Of a stretch of 14,302 bases of DNA, positions 1 through 6,455 are shown piece by piece (position 1 is the first letter of the stretch; every line of letters begins with the position of its first letter). The DNA is from an uncultured Eubacteriales bacterium. GTDB taxonomy: Bacteria; Bacillota; Clostridia; Oscillospirales; Oscillospiraceae. The stretch lies in assembly GCA_902496595.1 (NCBI GenBank), contig CABVBV010000044.1:1-14302 (forward strand), in the 5' to 3' direction. Made by a program: the position numbers and the translations under genes. The notes under the pieces are model-generated. The model did not search any database, was not told the origin of the DNA, and saw only the letters and a list, made by a program, of their open reading frames with translations.

Positions 1-31
1 CCGGCCTGGAGAGGCAAAAAAGTCGGTATTG

Positions 32-44
32 TGCAAACGAAGTC
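32..44 (+). promoter_or_regulatory. Weak cre-like (CcpA) site upstream of sugar operon
   Basis: The 13 bases TGCAAACGAAGTC fit the core of the relaxed catabolite-responsive element TGNAANCGNWNNC, but the flanking bases do not fit the stricter consensus (G where the final A is expected). It lies about 120 bp before the start codon of a carbohydrate-uptake operon, where glucose repression by CcpA would make sense in a Firmicute. The match is short and could be chance. Confidence 0.27.
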
Positions 45-50
45 GCCTGC

Positions 51-131
51 GTTAATTTACAAGGCCCGCGCTGGGGCGTAATATTGCATACAAAGAGAAG
101 GAAAGAGCTTGCGGAAATTGTGTAAATTAAC
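51..131. promoter_or_regulatory. Paired 11-bp inverted operator-like repeats (51-61 and 121-131)
   Basis: GTTAATTTACA at 51-61 is the exact reverse complement of TGTAAATTAAC at 121-131. Each 10-bp core is itself a near palindrome (8 of 10 positions), so the two can be read as two copies of one dyad site. Their starts are 70 bp apart, close to a whole number of helical turns. The downstream copy fills the spacer between the predicted -35 and -10 boxes. This fits two operator sites bound by a dimeric regulator, possibly with DNA looping. The AraC-type protein encoded in this operon is the obvious local candidate, but binding is inferred only. Confidence 0.5.
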
Positions 132-137
132 TATCAT
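109..137 (+). promoter_or_regulatory. Predicted sigma-A promoter of the alpha-glucan operon
   Basis: A -35-like TTGCGG (109-114) and a -10-like TATCAT (132-137) are separated by the ideal 17 bp, in an AT-rich patch within GC-rich DNA. Transcription would start near 144, giving a leader of about 20 nt that already contains the GGAGG ribosome site at 150-154. The boxes are imperfect, consistent with a regulated promoter. The spacer contains one of the two operator-like repeats. Confidence 0.5.
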
Positions 138-162
138 TATATTCGATATGGAGGTTTGAAAA

Positions 163-1449
163 ATGAAAAAGAACGCGCTCAAGACCCTCGCCCTGCTGCT
201 TGCGGCGGTGCTTGTGCTCGGCAGCTTCGCCGGCTGCGGCCAGCCCGCGCAGGAGCCCTCGGCCCCGCCCGAATCCGAAGCGCCCGTGACCGGCGGCGAC
301 GATACCCCGGCGGAGCCTGTCACCATCACCTTCTGGCACACCTACAGCGACAGCGAGGAGGCGCAGCTGCTTGACGTGGTGCTCCCGCTCTGGAACGAGC
401 TGCACCCTGAGATCACCGTCGAGGCCGTGCGCCAGGACAGCAGCCAGTACCATGAGATGATCGTCACCTCCTTCGGCACCGGCGCGAGCCCGGACGTCGC
501 CCGCGTGGACATTGCGAACATCGCCGCCTACGCCGCCCAGGGCGGGCTCGTGGCGCTTTCGGACTACCCCGACTTTGCGGAGATCTCCGCAGACTACATG
601 GACGCGCCTCTCTCCACCAACCTCTATCAGGGTAAGTATTACGGCCTGCCGCTCGACACCAACTGCAAGGCCGCTGTGGTGAACATGAATGTTCTCTCCG
701 AGCTCGGCCTTGACGCCGTGCCTGAGACTATGGAGGAACTGATCGAGGCCGCCTCAGGGCGCGGTACCTACACGATAAACGTCTCCGGCGTGGGCGACTG
801 GGATATGTACCCCTACTTCTGGCTCTTCGGGGGTGTACTGACCAATGACGATTTCACTCAGGCGACCGGCTACCTTGACAGCCCCGAGAGCGTTGCCGCC
901 ATGGAGAAGATCGCCGAGCTGCACGACGCCAAGATACTCACCATCCGCGACGTGGACGGCTCCGTTGATGCCTGGGACGGTATAAACAGCGAGTACGCCA
1001 TGTTTTTCGAGGGCCCCTGGTATTTCGGCTCCTATGAGGACAGCGAGGCCAAGGGCATAGTGGCGTCCACCATACCGACCTACAACGGCAAGAGCGCCTC
1101 CGTCGTCGGCGGCGAAAACGTAGCGGTGTTCTCCACCAGCGAGCACCCGGACGCGGCCTATGAGTTTGCCAAGTTCCTCACGTCCACTGAGGCGCAGCTG
1201 GCGCTGCTCCAGGCCGGGCAGCTGCCGATACTCAAGTCCCTCGTGGACAGCGACGAGGTGCAGAGCAACCCCGTCTGGTCTGTCTACATGGCCCAGATGG
1301 AGTCGGCCAGGGCCCGCATCCCCTCGCCCAACAACTCCAACATCCAGCAGATCTGGAGCGACATGGTGACCAATATCTTTGTGAGCGGCGCTGACATCAC
1401 AGCGGAGCTCCAGAACGCGGCTGCGCTCATAGACGAGCAGCTCGCCTGA
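163..1449 (+). CDS. Sugar ABC transporter substrate-binding lipoprotein
   Basis: This 428-residue protein is an extracellular solute-binding protein of family 1 (MalE/MsmE type), which captures an oligosaccharide outside the membrane and hands it to the permease pair encoded next. It begins with a classic lipoprotein signal: lysines at 2-3, a hydrophobic stretch at residues 9-20 and the lipobox SFAGC with the lipidated cysteine at residue 25. A Ser/Pro/Glu-rich linker follows, then the mature domain starting near ITFWHTYSD, a usual opening for this family. Length is typical. The ATG at 163 has GGAGG at 150-154, so the start is secure. It is the first gene of the operon. A strong hairpin in the 61-bp gap after it may raise its mRNA level relative to the permeases. 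Substrate is inferred from the GH66 and GH13_31 enzymes downstream: alpha-1,6-linked gluco-oligosaccharides. Confidence 0.93.
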   Translation: MKKNALKTLALLLAAVLVLGSFAGCGQPAQEPSAPPESEAPVTGGDDTPAEPVTITFWHTYSDSEEAQLLDVVLPLWNELHPEITVEAVRQDSSQYHEMIVTSFGTGASPDVARVDIANIAAYAAQGGLVALSDYPDFAEISADYMDAPLSTNLYQGKYYGLPLDTNCKAAVVNMNVLSELGLDAVPETMEELIEAASGRGTYTINVSGVGDWDMYPYFWLFGGVLTNDDFTQATGYLDSPESVAAMEKIAELHDAKILTIRDVDGSVDAWDGINSEYAMFFEGPWYFGSYEDSEAKGIVASTIPTYNGKSASVVGGENVAVFSTSEHPDAAYEFAKFLTSTEAQLALLQAGQLPILKSLVDSDEVQSNPVWSVYMAQMESARARIPSPNNSNIQQIWSDMVTNIFVSGADITAELQNAAALIDEQLA

Positions 1450-1464
1450 CACAGCCGCCAAGTA

Positions 1465-1486
1465 CGCGGGGCCTTCGGGCCCCGCG
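1465..1486 (+). promoter_or_regulatory. UUCG-capped mRNA hairpin between binding-protein and permease genes
   Basis: CGCGGGGCC-TTCG-GGCCCCGCG forms a perfect 9-bp GC-rich stem closed by a C(UUCG)G tetraloop, one of the most stable known. No T-tract follows, so it is not an intrinsic terminator. It sits 15 bp after the binding-protein stop codon and just before the ribosome site of the first permease gene. The known parallel is the malE-malF intergenic hairpin region, which blocks 3' exonuclease attack and yields more binding protein than permease. A role as a stabiliser or attenuator here is inference. Confidence 0.65.
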
Positions 1487-1510
1487 CCCGTCGAGAGGAG
1501 GCGTTGATGC

Positions 1511-2449
1511 ATGGACGCGGCCGTGACCGCAATGACAAGGAAAAAACGGCTTAAAAAAGGTGCGCAGGGCTGGTTGAGGGCCCTGCCGTTCATCCTGCCC
1601 GGGCTCATACTTGTGGCCGTCTTCGTCGTCTATCCGATGCTTTTCACGATAAGGATATCCCTCTCGGAGTACAAGATCGTGCAGGGCGACATCACTTTCA
1701 TCGGGCTGGAGAATTTCAAAAACGTGCTGGAGGGCGGCTCACGGTTCTGGTATGCCTACCGCAACAACTTCCTCTATGCCATCGTGACCGTGCCCTTCAT
1801 CATCCTGGGCGGTATGTTCTTTGCGTATCTCATAAACAACCTCCGCCGCGGCCAGGGCATCTTCCGCGTCGGCTTCTATCTGCCGGTGATCACCTCCTGG
1901 GTCATCGTGTCCCTGGTGTTCCAGTATATGTTCAACAACTCCAGCCGCGGCCTCATCAACTACTTTCTCGTGGATGTGCTGCACGTCATGGACGACTATG
2001 TACCCTGGCTGCTGCGCGAGTGGTCGGGCAACGCGGCCATCTGGCTGATGGGCATATGGAAGAACATGGGCTGGGCCATGATAATCTACCTCGCGGGCCT
2101 GCAGAGCATACCGAAGGAGCACTACGAAGCTGCGGAGCTCGACGGTGCAGGGCTGTGGAAGAAGTTTGTGTACATCACCGTACCCGCGCTCCGGCCTACG
2201 ACGTATTACGTCATGGTGAACATGATAATCGGCTCTTTCAACGTTTTCATCCAGGTCATGATGCTGACCGGCGGCGACCCGAACGGCAAGACCTCTGCGC
2301 TGCAATACCTGCTCTATGACCGGGCCTTCAACCAGTTCGAGTTCGGCGAGGCCTCGGCCATCGGCCTCATCTCGGCTGTCACCATAGTGGCCATCACCTT
2401 CCTGCTCAACCGCAGGCTCAGGCTGGATGACGTGGAGAAGGAGGGCTGA
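1511..2449 (+). CDS. Sugar ABC transporter permease, MalF/UgpA type
   Basis: This 312-residue integral membrane protein is one half of the channel for sugar uptake. It has a basic cytosolic N-terminus (residues 9-20), a first membrane helix at about 24-46 and further helices typical of the six-helix binding-protein-dependent permease fold. The EAA loop that docks onto the ATPase is clear at residues 203-226: YEAAELDGAG followed by F..I.VPALRP. The ATG at 1511 is preceded by GAGGAGG ending about 9 bases upstream. A nearer ATG at 1507 is out of frame, and an in-frame ATG at 1532 is a weaker choice. The next permease gene starts 1 bp after this stop, and its ribosome site lies inside this gene's last codons, implying coupled translation. 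No ATPase gene is present locally. Confidence 0.93.
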   Translation: MDAAVTAMTRKKRLKKGAQGWLRALPFILPGLILVAVFVVYPMLFTIRISLSEYKIVQGDITFIGLENFKNVLEGGSRFWYAYRNNFLYAIVTVPFIILGGMFFAYLINNLRRGQGIFRVGFYLPVITSWVIVSLVFQYMFNNSSRGLINYFLVDVLHVMDDYVPWLLREWSGNAAIWLMGIWKNMGWAMIIYLAGLQSIPKEHYEAAELDGAGLWKKFVYITVPALRPTTYYVMVNMIIGSFNVFIQVMMLTGGDPNGKTSALQYLLYDRAFNQFEFGEASAIGLISAVTIVAITFLLNRRLRLDDVEKEG

Positions 2450-2450
2450 C

Positions 2451-3323
2451 ATGAGACGCGGCAAGAAAATGTCGGAGACGATAGGCCAGATATTGCTCTG
2501 GGTCTTTCTCATCGCGGCGCTGCTCATCTTCTCGGTGCCGTTCATATTCATGATAACGAACTCCTTTGAGGAGTTCAGCTATGTGCTGCCGTATCCGCCA
2601 AAGCTCCTGCCCGACAGGCCGGATTTCTCGGCCTACGCCCACATCCTCGGCATGGACATCTTTCCGACGGCGGTGAAAAACAGCGTCATAAACACCTGCC
2701 TCACTGTCGCGGCCTCGGTGCTCATCTCCACCCTTTCGGCCTATGGCTTCGCACGAATAGATTTCCCGGGCCGTGAGGCGCTCTTCAAGCTGTATCTCTT
2801 CACGCTGATGATGCCGAGCTTCCTGAACATCATCCCGCAGTTCCTCGTGCTCAGGGGCATACAGCTGCCCTGGCTCAAGAACGGGCTCATCGGCACGCGG
2901 CTGGGCCTCATTCTCGTATACACCGCAACAAACGTCTGCGGTCACACCTTCTTCCTGCGGAACTTTTTCAGGGGCCTGCCTGATTCGCTCTCGGAGTCGG
3001 TGATGCTCGACGGCGGCGGGCACGGCACGATATTCTTCAAGGTCATGCTCCCGCTCTCGGCGCCCGCCGTGGGCACGATGACCATCTTCGCCTTCCAGGG
3101 CTTCTGGGAGGAGTATTTCACCGCCAAGGTGCTAGTCGGAGCAAATGAGGACATGATAACCCTGCCGCTGCTGCTCCAAAGGCTCAACGGGCAGTACGCC
3201 ACACGCTGGGAGTGGGTGTTTGCGGCCAGCATACTCGCGCTCATCCCCGTTATCGCTCTCTTCATCGTATTTCAGAAGAAAATGGTCGTGGGCGGGCTCA
3301 CGCAGGGCTCGGTCAAGGGGTAA
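2451..3323 (+). CDS. Sugar ABC transporter permease, MalG/UgpE type
   Basis: This 290-residue membrane protein is the second permease subunit and should pair with the preceding one. It has a short basic N-terminus, a first helix at about 12-35, a PFIFMITNSF segment at its end as is common in MalG-type proteins, and the EAA-type docking loop at about residues 182-202 (ESVMLDGGG...F..VMLPLSAPA). The start at 2451 is chosen because GGAGGG lies about 6 bases upstream. An in-frame ATG at 2427 inside the previous gene lacks a ribosome site and would add eight residues. The hydrolase gene begins 2 bp after the stop, so it belongs to the same transcript. The C-terminus QGSVKG is the usual MalG-type ending (GLTxGAVKG). 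As with its partner, the energising ATPase must come from elsewhere. Confidence 0.93.
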   Translation: MRRGKKMSETIGQILLWVFLIAALLIFSVPFIFMITNSFEEFSYVLPYPPKLLPDRPDFSAYAHILGMDIFPTAVKNSVINTCLTVAASVLISTLSAYGFARIDFPGREALFKLYLFTLMMPSFLNIIPQFLVLRGIQLPWLKNGLIGTRLGLILVYTATNVCGHTFFLRNFFRGLPDSLSESVMLDGGGHGTIFFKVMLPLSAPAVGTMTIFAFQGFWEEYFTAKVLVGANEDMITLPLLLQRLNGQYATRWEWVFAASILALIPVIALFIVFQKKMVVGGLTQGSVKG

Positions 3324-3325
3324 TT

Positions 3326-4945
3326 ATGGAGAAAAACACGCTCATTTGCACGTTCGACAAGGCGCAGTATCTCTGCGGCGAGGACGTGAGGATAGATTTG
3401 CCGCCGGAGCTCAGGGGCGGCGAGGCGCAAGTCATGCGGCTCGAAAGGCCTGTCCCCTGCAATGCGCACCGGGAAGGCGCGGCGCTTGTCCTCTCGGGGC
3501 TGGGCGCTGGCAGCTACGGCGTGAGCGTCCGGTACGGGGACGCGCACTGGGAAGGGGCCTTCGACGTAGTGGCGGAACGGCGGCAAGTCACGCGCTACGG
3601 CTTCCTGACCGATTTTGCGCCCGACGACGCCGGTGAGGAGGATCTGCGGTGGATGTGTGCGCTGCATCTCAACGCCGTGCAGTTTTACGACTGGATGTAC
3701 CGCCACGACAAGCTGCTGCCGGACTCCGAGCTCTATTCCGACCCCATGGGCAGGCCCACCAGCCTCGCGGTCGTCGAGGGCAAGATAGCCGCCTGCAAAA
3801 AGCTCGGTATGCGCCCTTTCGCCTATGGGGCGGTATACGCCGCGACCACCGCGACCTACGAGGCACATCCGGACTGGGCCATGTACTCCATGGACGGAAA
3901 GCCGCTGGTGTTTGCAAGTTGGCTGTATTTCATGAACATAGCGGCCGGTTCGCCCTGGAGCGCACACATTATTGAGGAGTACCGTGAGGCGGTGCGCTTC
4001 GGCTTTGAGGGCATACACATGGATACCTACGGGCTTCCCAAGCACGTCTGGGACGCGCAGGGCAGGCCCGTGGAGCTGGCGGAGGAGTTCCCCGGCCTCA
4101 TCACGCGCTCGGCAGAGGCCGTGCGCTCGGAGCGGCCGGAGGGCGGCGTCATCTTCAACTGCGTCAACAACTGGCCCGTGACCGACGCGGCCTCAGCCCC
4201 GCAGGACGCCGTGTACATAGAGGTCTGGCCGCCGAACGACAGCTACCGCGACCTCTATACGCTCATACGTGAGGCGAAGCTGTTCTCGGGCGGCAAAAAC
4301 GTGGTGCTCGCTGCCTATTTGAAGCCCTTCGAGGCCGGAGGCGAGGCGGCGGAGAACGCCTTCCGCCTGGCCTGGGCGGCCATCTCCGCCTCCGGCGGCA
4401 CACAGCTCGTCCTCGGCGAAGATCGCTGCGCACTCCGGGACAGCTACTACGTCGATCACGCCCGGCTCCGGGACGGTTTTTCACCCACAGTGCAGAAATA
4501 CTGCGATTTCCTTGTGAGATACGCGGATCTGTTGTATGATGACAAAGGAACAGATATTAGCCGGACGGCATCCGGCGGCATAAACGAGGACGTCTGCTTC
4601 TCAGGCGAAGGCTGCGGGTTTTCGACGGACGGAGAAGAAGGCACGGTCTGGAGCATCATACGCGAATCCCGCGAGCTAATAAGCATCCAGCTCATCAACC
4701 TCCGCGGCAACGACGCACGCTGGAACGAGCCCAAGTCGCGTCCCATCCCGGCGGAAGGCATCAGCCTGAGCCTCCGGCTCGACAGGCCGGTCAGTGGCAT
4801 CTGGTGGGCCTCGCCGGACGGGGAGAGCCTCGGGCCCGTGGAACTCCCTCACAGCTGGACGGATTCCGAGCACGGGCGCGTTTACTCCGCCTGTCTGCCG
4901 CCCCTCGATTACTGGGCCGCCGTCTGGGTACGACTGGGGGACTGA
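3326..4945 (+). CDS. Cytosolic glycoside hydrolase family 66 enzyme (dextranase/CITase family)
   Basis: GH66 enzymes cleave or rearrange internal alpha-1,6 bonds of dextran. This protein is 539 residues: an N-terminal beta-rich domain (about 1-95), a catalytic (beta/alpha)8 barrel starting at YGFLTDFAPDD, and a C-terminal beta domain (about 430-539). Family hallmarks are NAVQFYDWMYRHD (Asp122), GIHMDTYG with the expected nucleophile Asp233, and YIEVWPP with the expected acid/base Glu299. The 66-residue spacing between the two catalytic residues resembles known GH66 members. There is no signal peptide or cell-wall anchor, and no room for the CBM35 insertion typical of cyclising CITases. A cytosolic hydrolase of imported isomalto-oligosaccharides, or of cyclic ones, is therefore the likeliest role. 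The ATG at 3326 follows AAGGGG by 5 bases. Upstream in-frame starts lie inside the permease gene and were rejected. Confidence 0.9.
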   Translation: MEKNTLICTFDKAQYLCGEDVRIDLPPELRGGEAQVMRLERPVPCNAHREGAALVLSGLGAGSYGVSVRYGDAHWEGAFDVVAERRQVTRYGFLTDFAPDDAGEEDLRWMCALHLNAVQFYDWMYRHDKLLPDSELYSDPMGRPTSLAVVEGKIAACKKLGMRPFAYGAVYAATTATYEAHPDWAMYSMDGKPLVFASWLYFMNIAAGSPWSAHIIEEYREAVRFGFEGIHMDTYGLPKHVWDAQGRPVELAEEFPGLITRSAEAVRSERPEGGVIFNCVNNWPVTDAASAPQDAVYIEVWPPNDSYRDLYTLIREAKLFSGGKNVVLAAYLKPFEAGGEAAENAFRLAWAAISASGGTQLVLGEDRCALRDSYYVDHARLRDGFSPTVQKYCDFLVRYADLLYDDKGTDISRTASGGINEDVCFSGEGCGFSTDGEEGTVWSIIRESRELISIQLINLRGNDARWNEPKSRPIPAEGISLSLRLDRPVSGIWWASPDGESLGPVELPHSWTDSEHGRVYSACLPPLDYWAAVWVRLGD

Positions 4946-4947
4946 AA

Positions 4948-5844
4948 ATGCTCTTTTCCTATAACGCCGATCTATTGCCCCATCTGAGGATGACGGGGTA
5001 CATCCGATACAGCCAGCCGTGGATACACTTTGCGCGGCGGCTTGACGAATATGTGCTCTATGTCATACGTGAGGGCAATATGTATTTGCGGGAAAACGAG
5101 CTGGAATATCATCTGAAGGCCGGTGACTTCTTCCTGCTGGAGCCCGGCCTTCAGCATTTAGGCACTAAAAAGGCCTCCTGCGACTATTTCTACGCACACT
5201 TTACGCATCCGGAGCTGCATCGAGCGGCAGACGAGGCCGCGGCAATGGCGGAGTTGGCGGAAAAGCGGCGCCAGAGCCTGATAAGCTACAACCTCGACGC
5301 CGCCGACCCCACCGACAGCCTGACATACCTTCCCAAGCACTTTCATCTCTCCGGAGGCGAGCACAGGAACCTGCTGCGCTCTGCCGTCGCCTGCTATGAG
5401 GCACGCGAGGAGCATTACAAGCGCCGAGCCTCGACTTTCCTGCACAGTTTTCTGCTCCAGACCGCACACGAACACCTGATGGCCGAAATGGCCGTGCGCG
5501 ATCGCCGCCTCAACCGCTCCGAAGCCGCAGTGGATCAACTTGTGCAGTACCTGAACCGAAACTACACCAAAAAACTTACGAGCCAGGAGCTCGCAGAGCT
5601 CTTCGAGATGAACTTCGACTACCTAAACCGCGTTTTCTCGGCGATGACCGGCAGCTCTATCTTCTCGTACATCAATATGCTGAGGATCAACAACGCGAAG
5701 CAGCTCATTGCCAGTACCGATCTGGCCTTTTCAGAGGTGGCATATCTCGTCGGCATACGCGACCGGTACTATTTCTCCCGGCTCTTCAAAAAGCTGACCG
5801 GCATGAGCCCGACGGAATACTACAAGAAGGCGAGAGGGCAGTGA
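4948..5844 (+). CDS. AraC-family transcriptional regulator with cupin-like sensor domain
   Basis: This 298-residue protein has an N-terminal AraC-type beta-barrel sugar-sensing region (about residues 15-100; note LKAGDFFLLEPGLQH) and a C-terminal AraC/XylS DNA-binding domain at about 193-295 with two helix-turn-helix units. The first unit is LTSQELAELFEMNFDYLNRVF. The second carries the family signature GIRDRYYFSRLFKKLTGMSP. It most likely senses an imported sugar and controls this operon; the paired dyads at 51-61 and 121-131 are candidate binding sites. It is the fifth gene of the operon, 2 bp after the GH66 stop, with GGGGG seven bases before the ATG at 4948. Being inside the operon it presumably controls itself would-be targets, giving feedback. 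An upstream in-frame ATG within the GH66 gene was rejected. The DNA target is inferred. Confidence 0.9.
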   Translation: MLFSYNADLLPHLRMTGYIRYSQPWIHFARRLDEYVLYVIREGNMYLRENELEYHLKAGDFFLLEPGLQHLGTKKASCDYFYAHFTHPELHRAADEAAAMAELAEKRRQSLISYNLDAADPTDSLTYLPKHFHLSGGEHRNLLRSAVACYEAREEHYKRRASTFLHSFLLQTAHEHLMAEMAVRDRRLNRSEAAVDQLVQYLNRNYTKKLTSQELAELFEMNFDYLNRVFSAMTGSSIFSYINMLRINNAKQLIASTDLAFSEVAYLVGIRDRYYFSRLFKKLTGMSPTEYYKKARGQ

Positions 5845-5845
5845 G

Positions 5846-6451
5846 ATGGAGTATCCGCGCTTTTTCCGGCTCTGCTGGGACAATCTGCTGACGCTCATCG
5901 GGCTGAACCTGCTCTTTTTGGCGTGCTCCATACCTCTTGTAACGCTTCCGGCATCGCTCACGGCGCTGGCCGGAGCCGGGCAGGCATTGATCGAGGGCGA
6001 GGGAGCCGCGCTGAGGCGTTTTTTGGAGGTGTTCAGGCGCGAGCTTTTCCGCGCCATGCCCGCGGGCTTCGCAATGCTGCTTCTGGAGGCCGCGGCGCTC
6101 TGGGGCTGCCTCTTTTACCGGGGCTTCACGGGGCTGCTGCCGACGGCGCTCTCGGTCTTTTGCCTCTTGTGCGCTTACATCGTGTTCTGTGCCGGTGCAT
6201 ACTGCTTCAATATGCTCGCTCGTATCGAGCTTGGCTTTGCGGGGCTCGTGCGCAACTCCTTCGCGTTGGTATTCATGTTTCCGCGCCCGCTTTTTACTTG
6301 GCTGCTGCTGTCCTTCATGCTGCCGCTTGCGGGGCTGTTTTTGCTGCCGCACTCACTGCCGCTGCTGGCTCTCCTGCTCATCTCGGCAAGCGGTCTTGCC
6401 GCCTCACGCGGGACTCTGCCTGCCGTGTTCGAATATGTGGAAAGGAAGTGA
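5846..6451 (+). CDS. DUF624 (YesL-like) membrane protein
   Basis: This 201-residue, strongly hydrophobic protein resembles the DUF624/YesL family, small membrane proteins that recur beside carbohydrate ABC transporters in Firmicutes and whose biochemical role is unknown. About five hydrophobic segments are visible (roughly residues 14-42, 72-92, 98-122, 136-160 and 165-187). A basic loop, LRRFLEVFRRELFRAM, lies near residues 57-71, typical of the family. The ATG at 5846 is 1 bp after the regulator's stop codon, preceded by a weak GAGAGGG at about 5832-5838, so translation is probably coupled. The following GH13 ribosome site AAAGGAAG overlaps its last codons. A role in assembling or assisting the neighbouring permeases is a guess from context only. 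Confidence 0.78.
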   Translation: MEYPRFFRLCWDNLLTLIGLNLLFLACSIPLVTLPASLTALAGAGQALIEGEGAALRRFLEVFRRELFRAMPAGFAMLLLEAAALWGCLFYRGFTGLLPTALSVFCLLCAYIVFCAGAYCFNMLARIELGFAGLVRNSFALVFMFPRPLFTWLLLSFMLPLAGLFLLPHSLPLLALLLISASGLAASRGTLPAVFEYVERK

Positions 6452-6455
6452 TCCC

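Noticed and set aside
1465..1486. Hairpin after the binding-protein gene as an intrinsic terminator
   Set aside because: No T-tract follows and the operon clearly continues; treated as an mRNA stability or attenuation element.
754..1608. Long - strand open frame opposite the binding-protein gene
   Set aside because: It overlaps a well-supported lipoprotein gene, spans its terminal hairpin and encodes no recognisable domain; antisense shadow.
3212..3325. Earlier in-frame start for the GH66 gene at 3212
   Set aside because: It lies inside the permease gene with no ribosome site. ATG 3326 has AAGGGG five bases before it and directly follows the permease stop.
4804..4947. Earlier in-frame start for the AraC-type gene at 4804
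   Set aside because: It would overlap the GH66 C-terminus, and the extra residues are unrelated to the family. ATG 4948 has GGGGG at the right distance.
6189..6455. Earlier in-frame start for the GH13 gene at 6189
   Set aside because: The added 89 residues are Cys/Arg-rich nonsense overlapping the DUF624 gene. The family's N-terminus WWKERVFYQIYPRSF begins right after ATG 6456.
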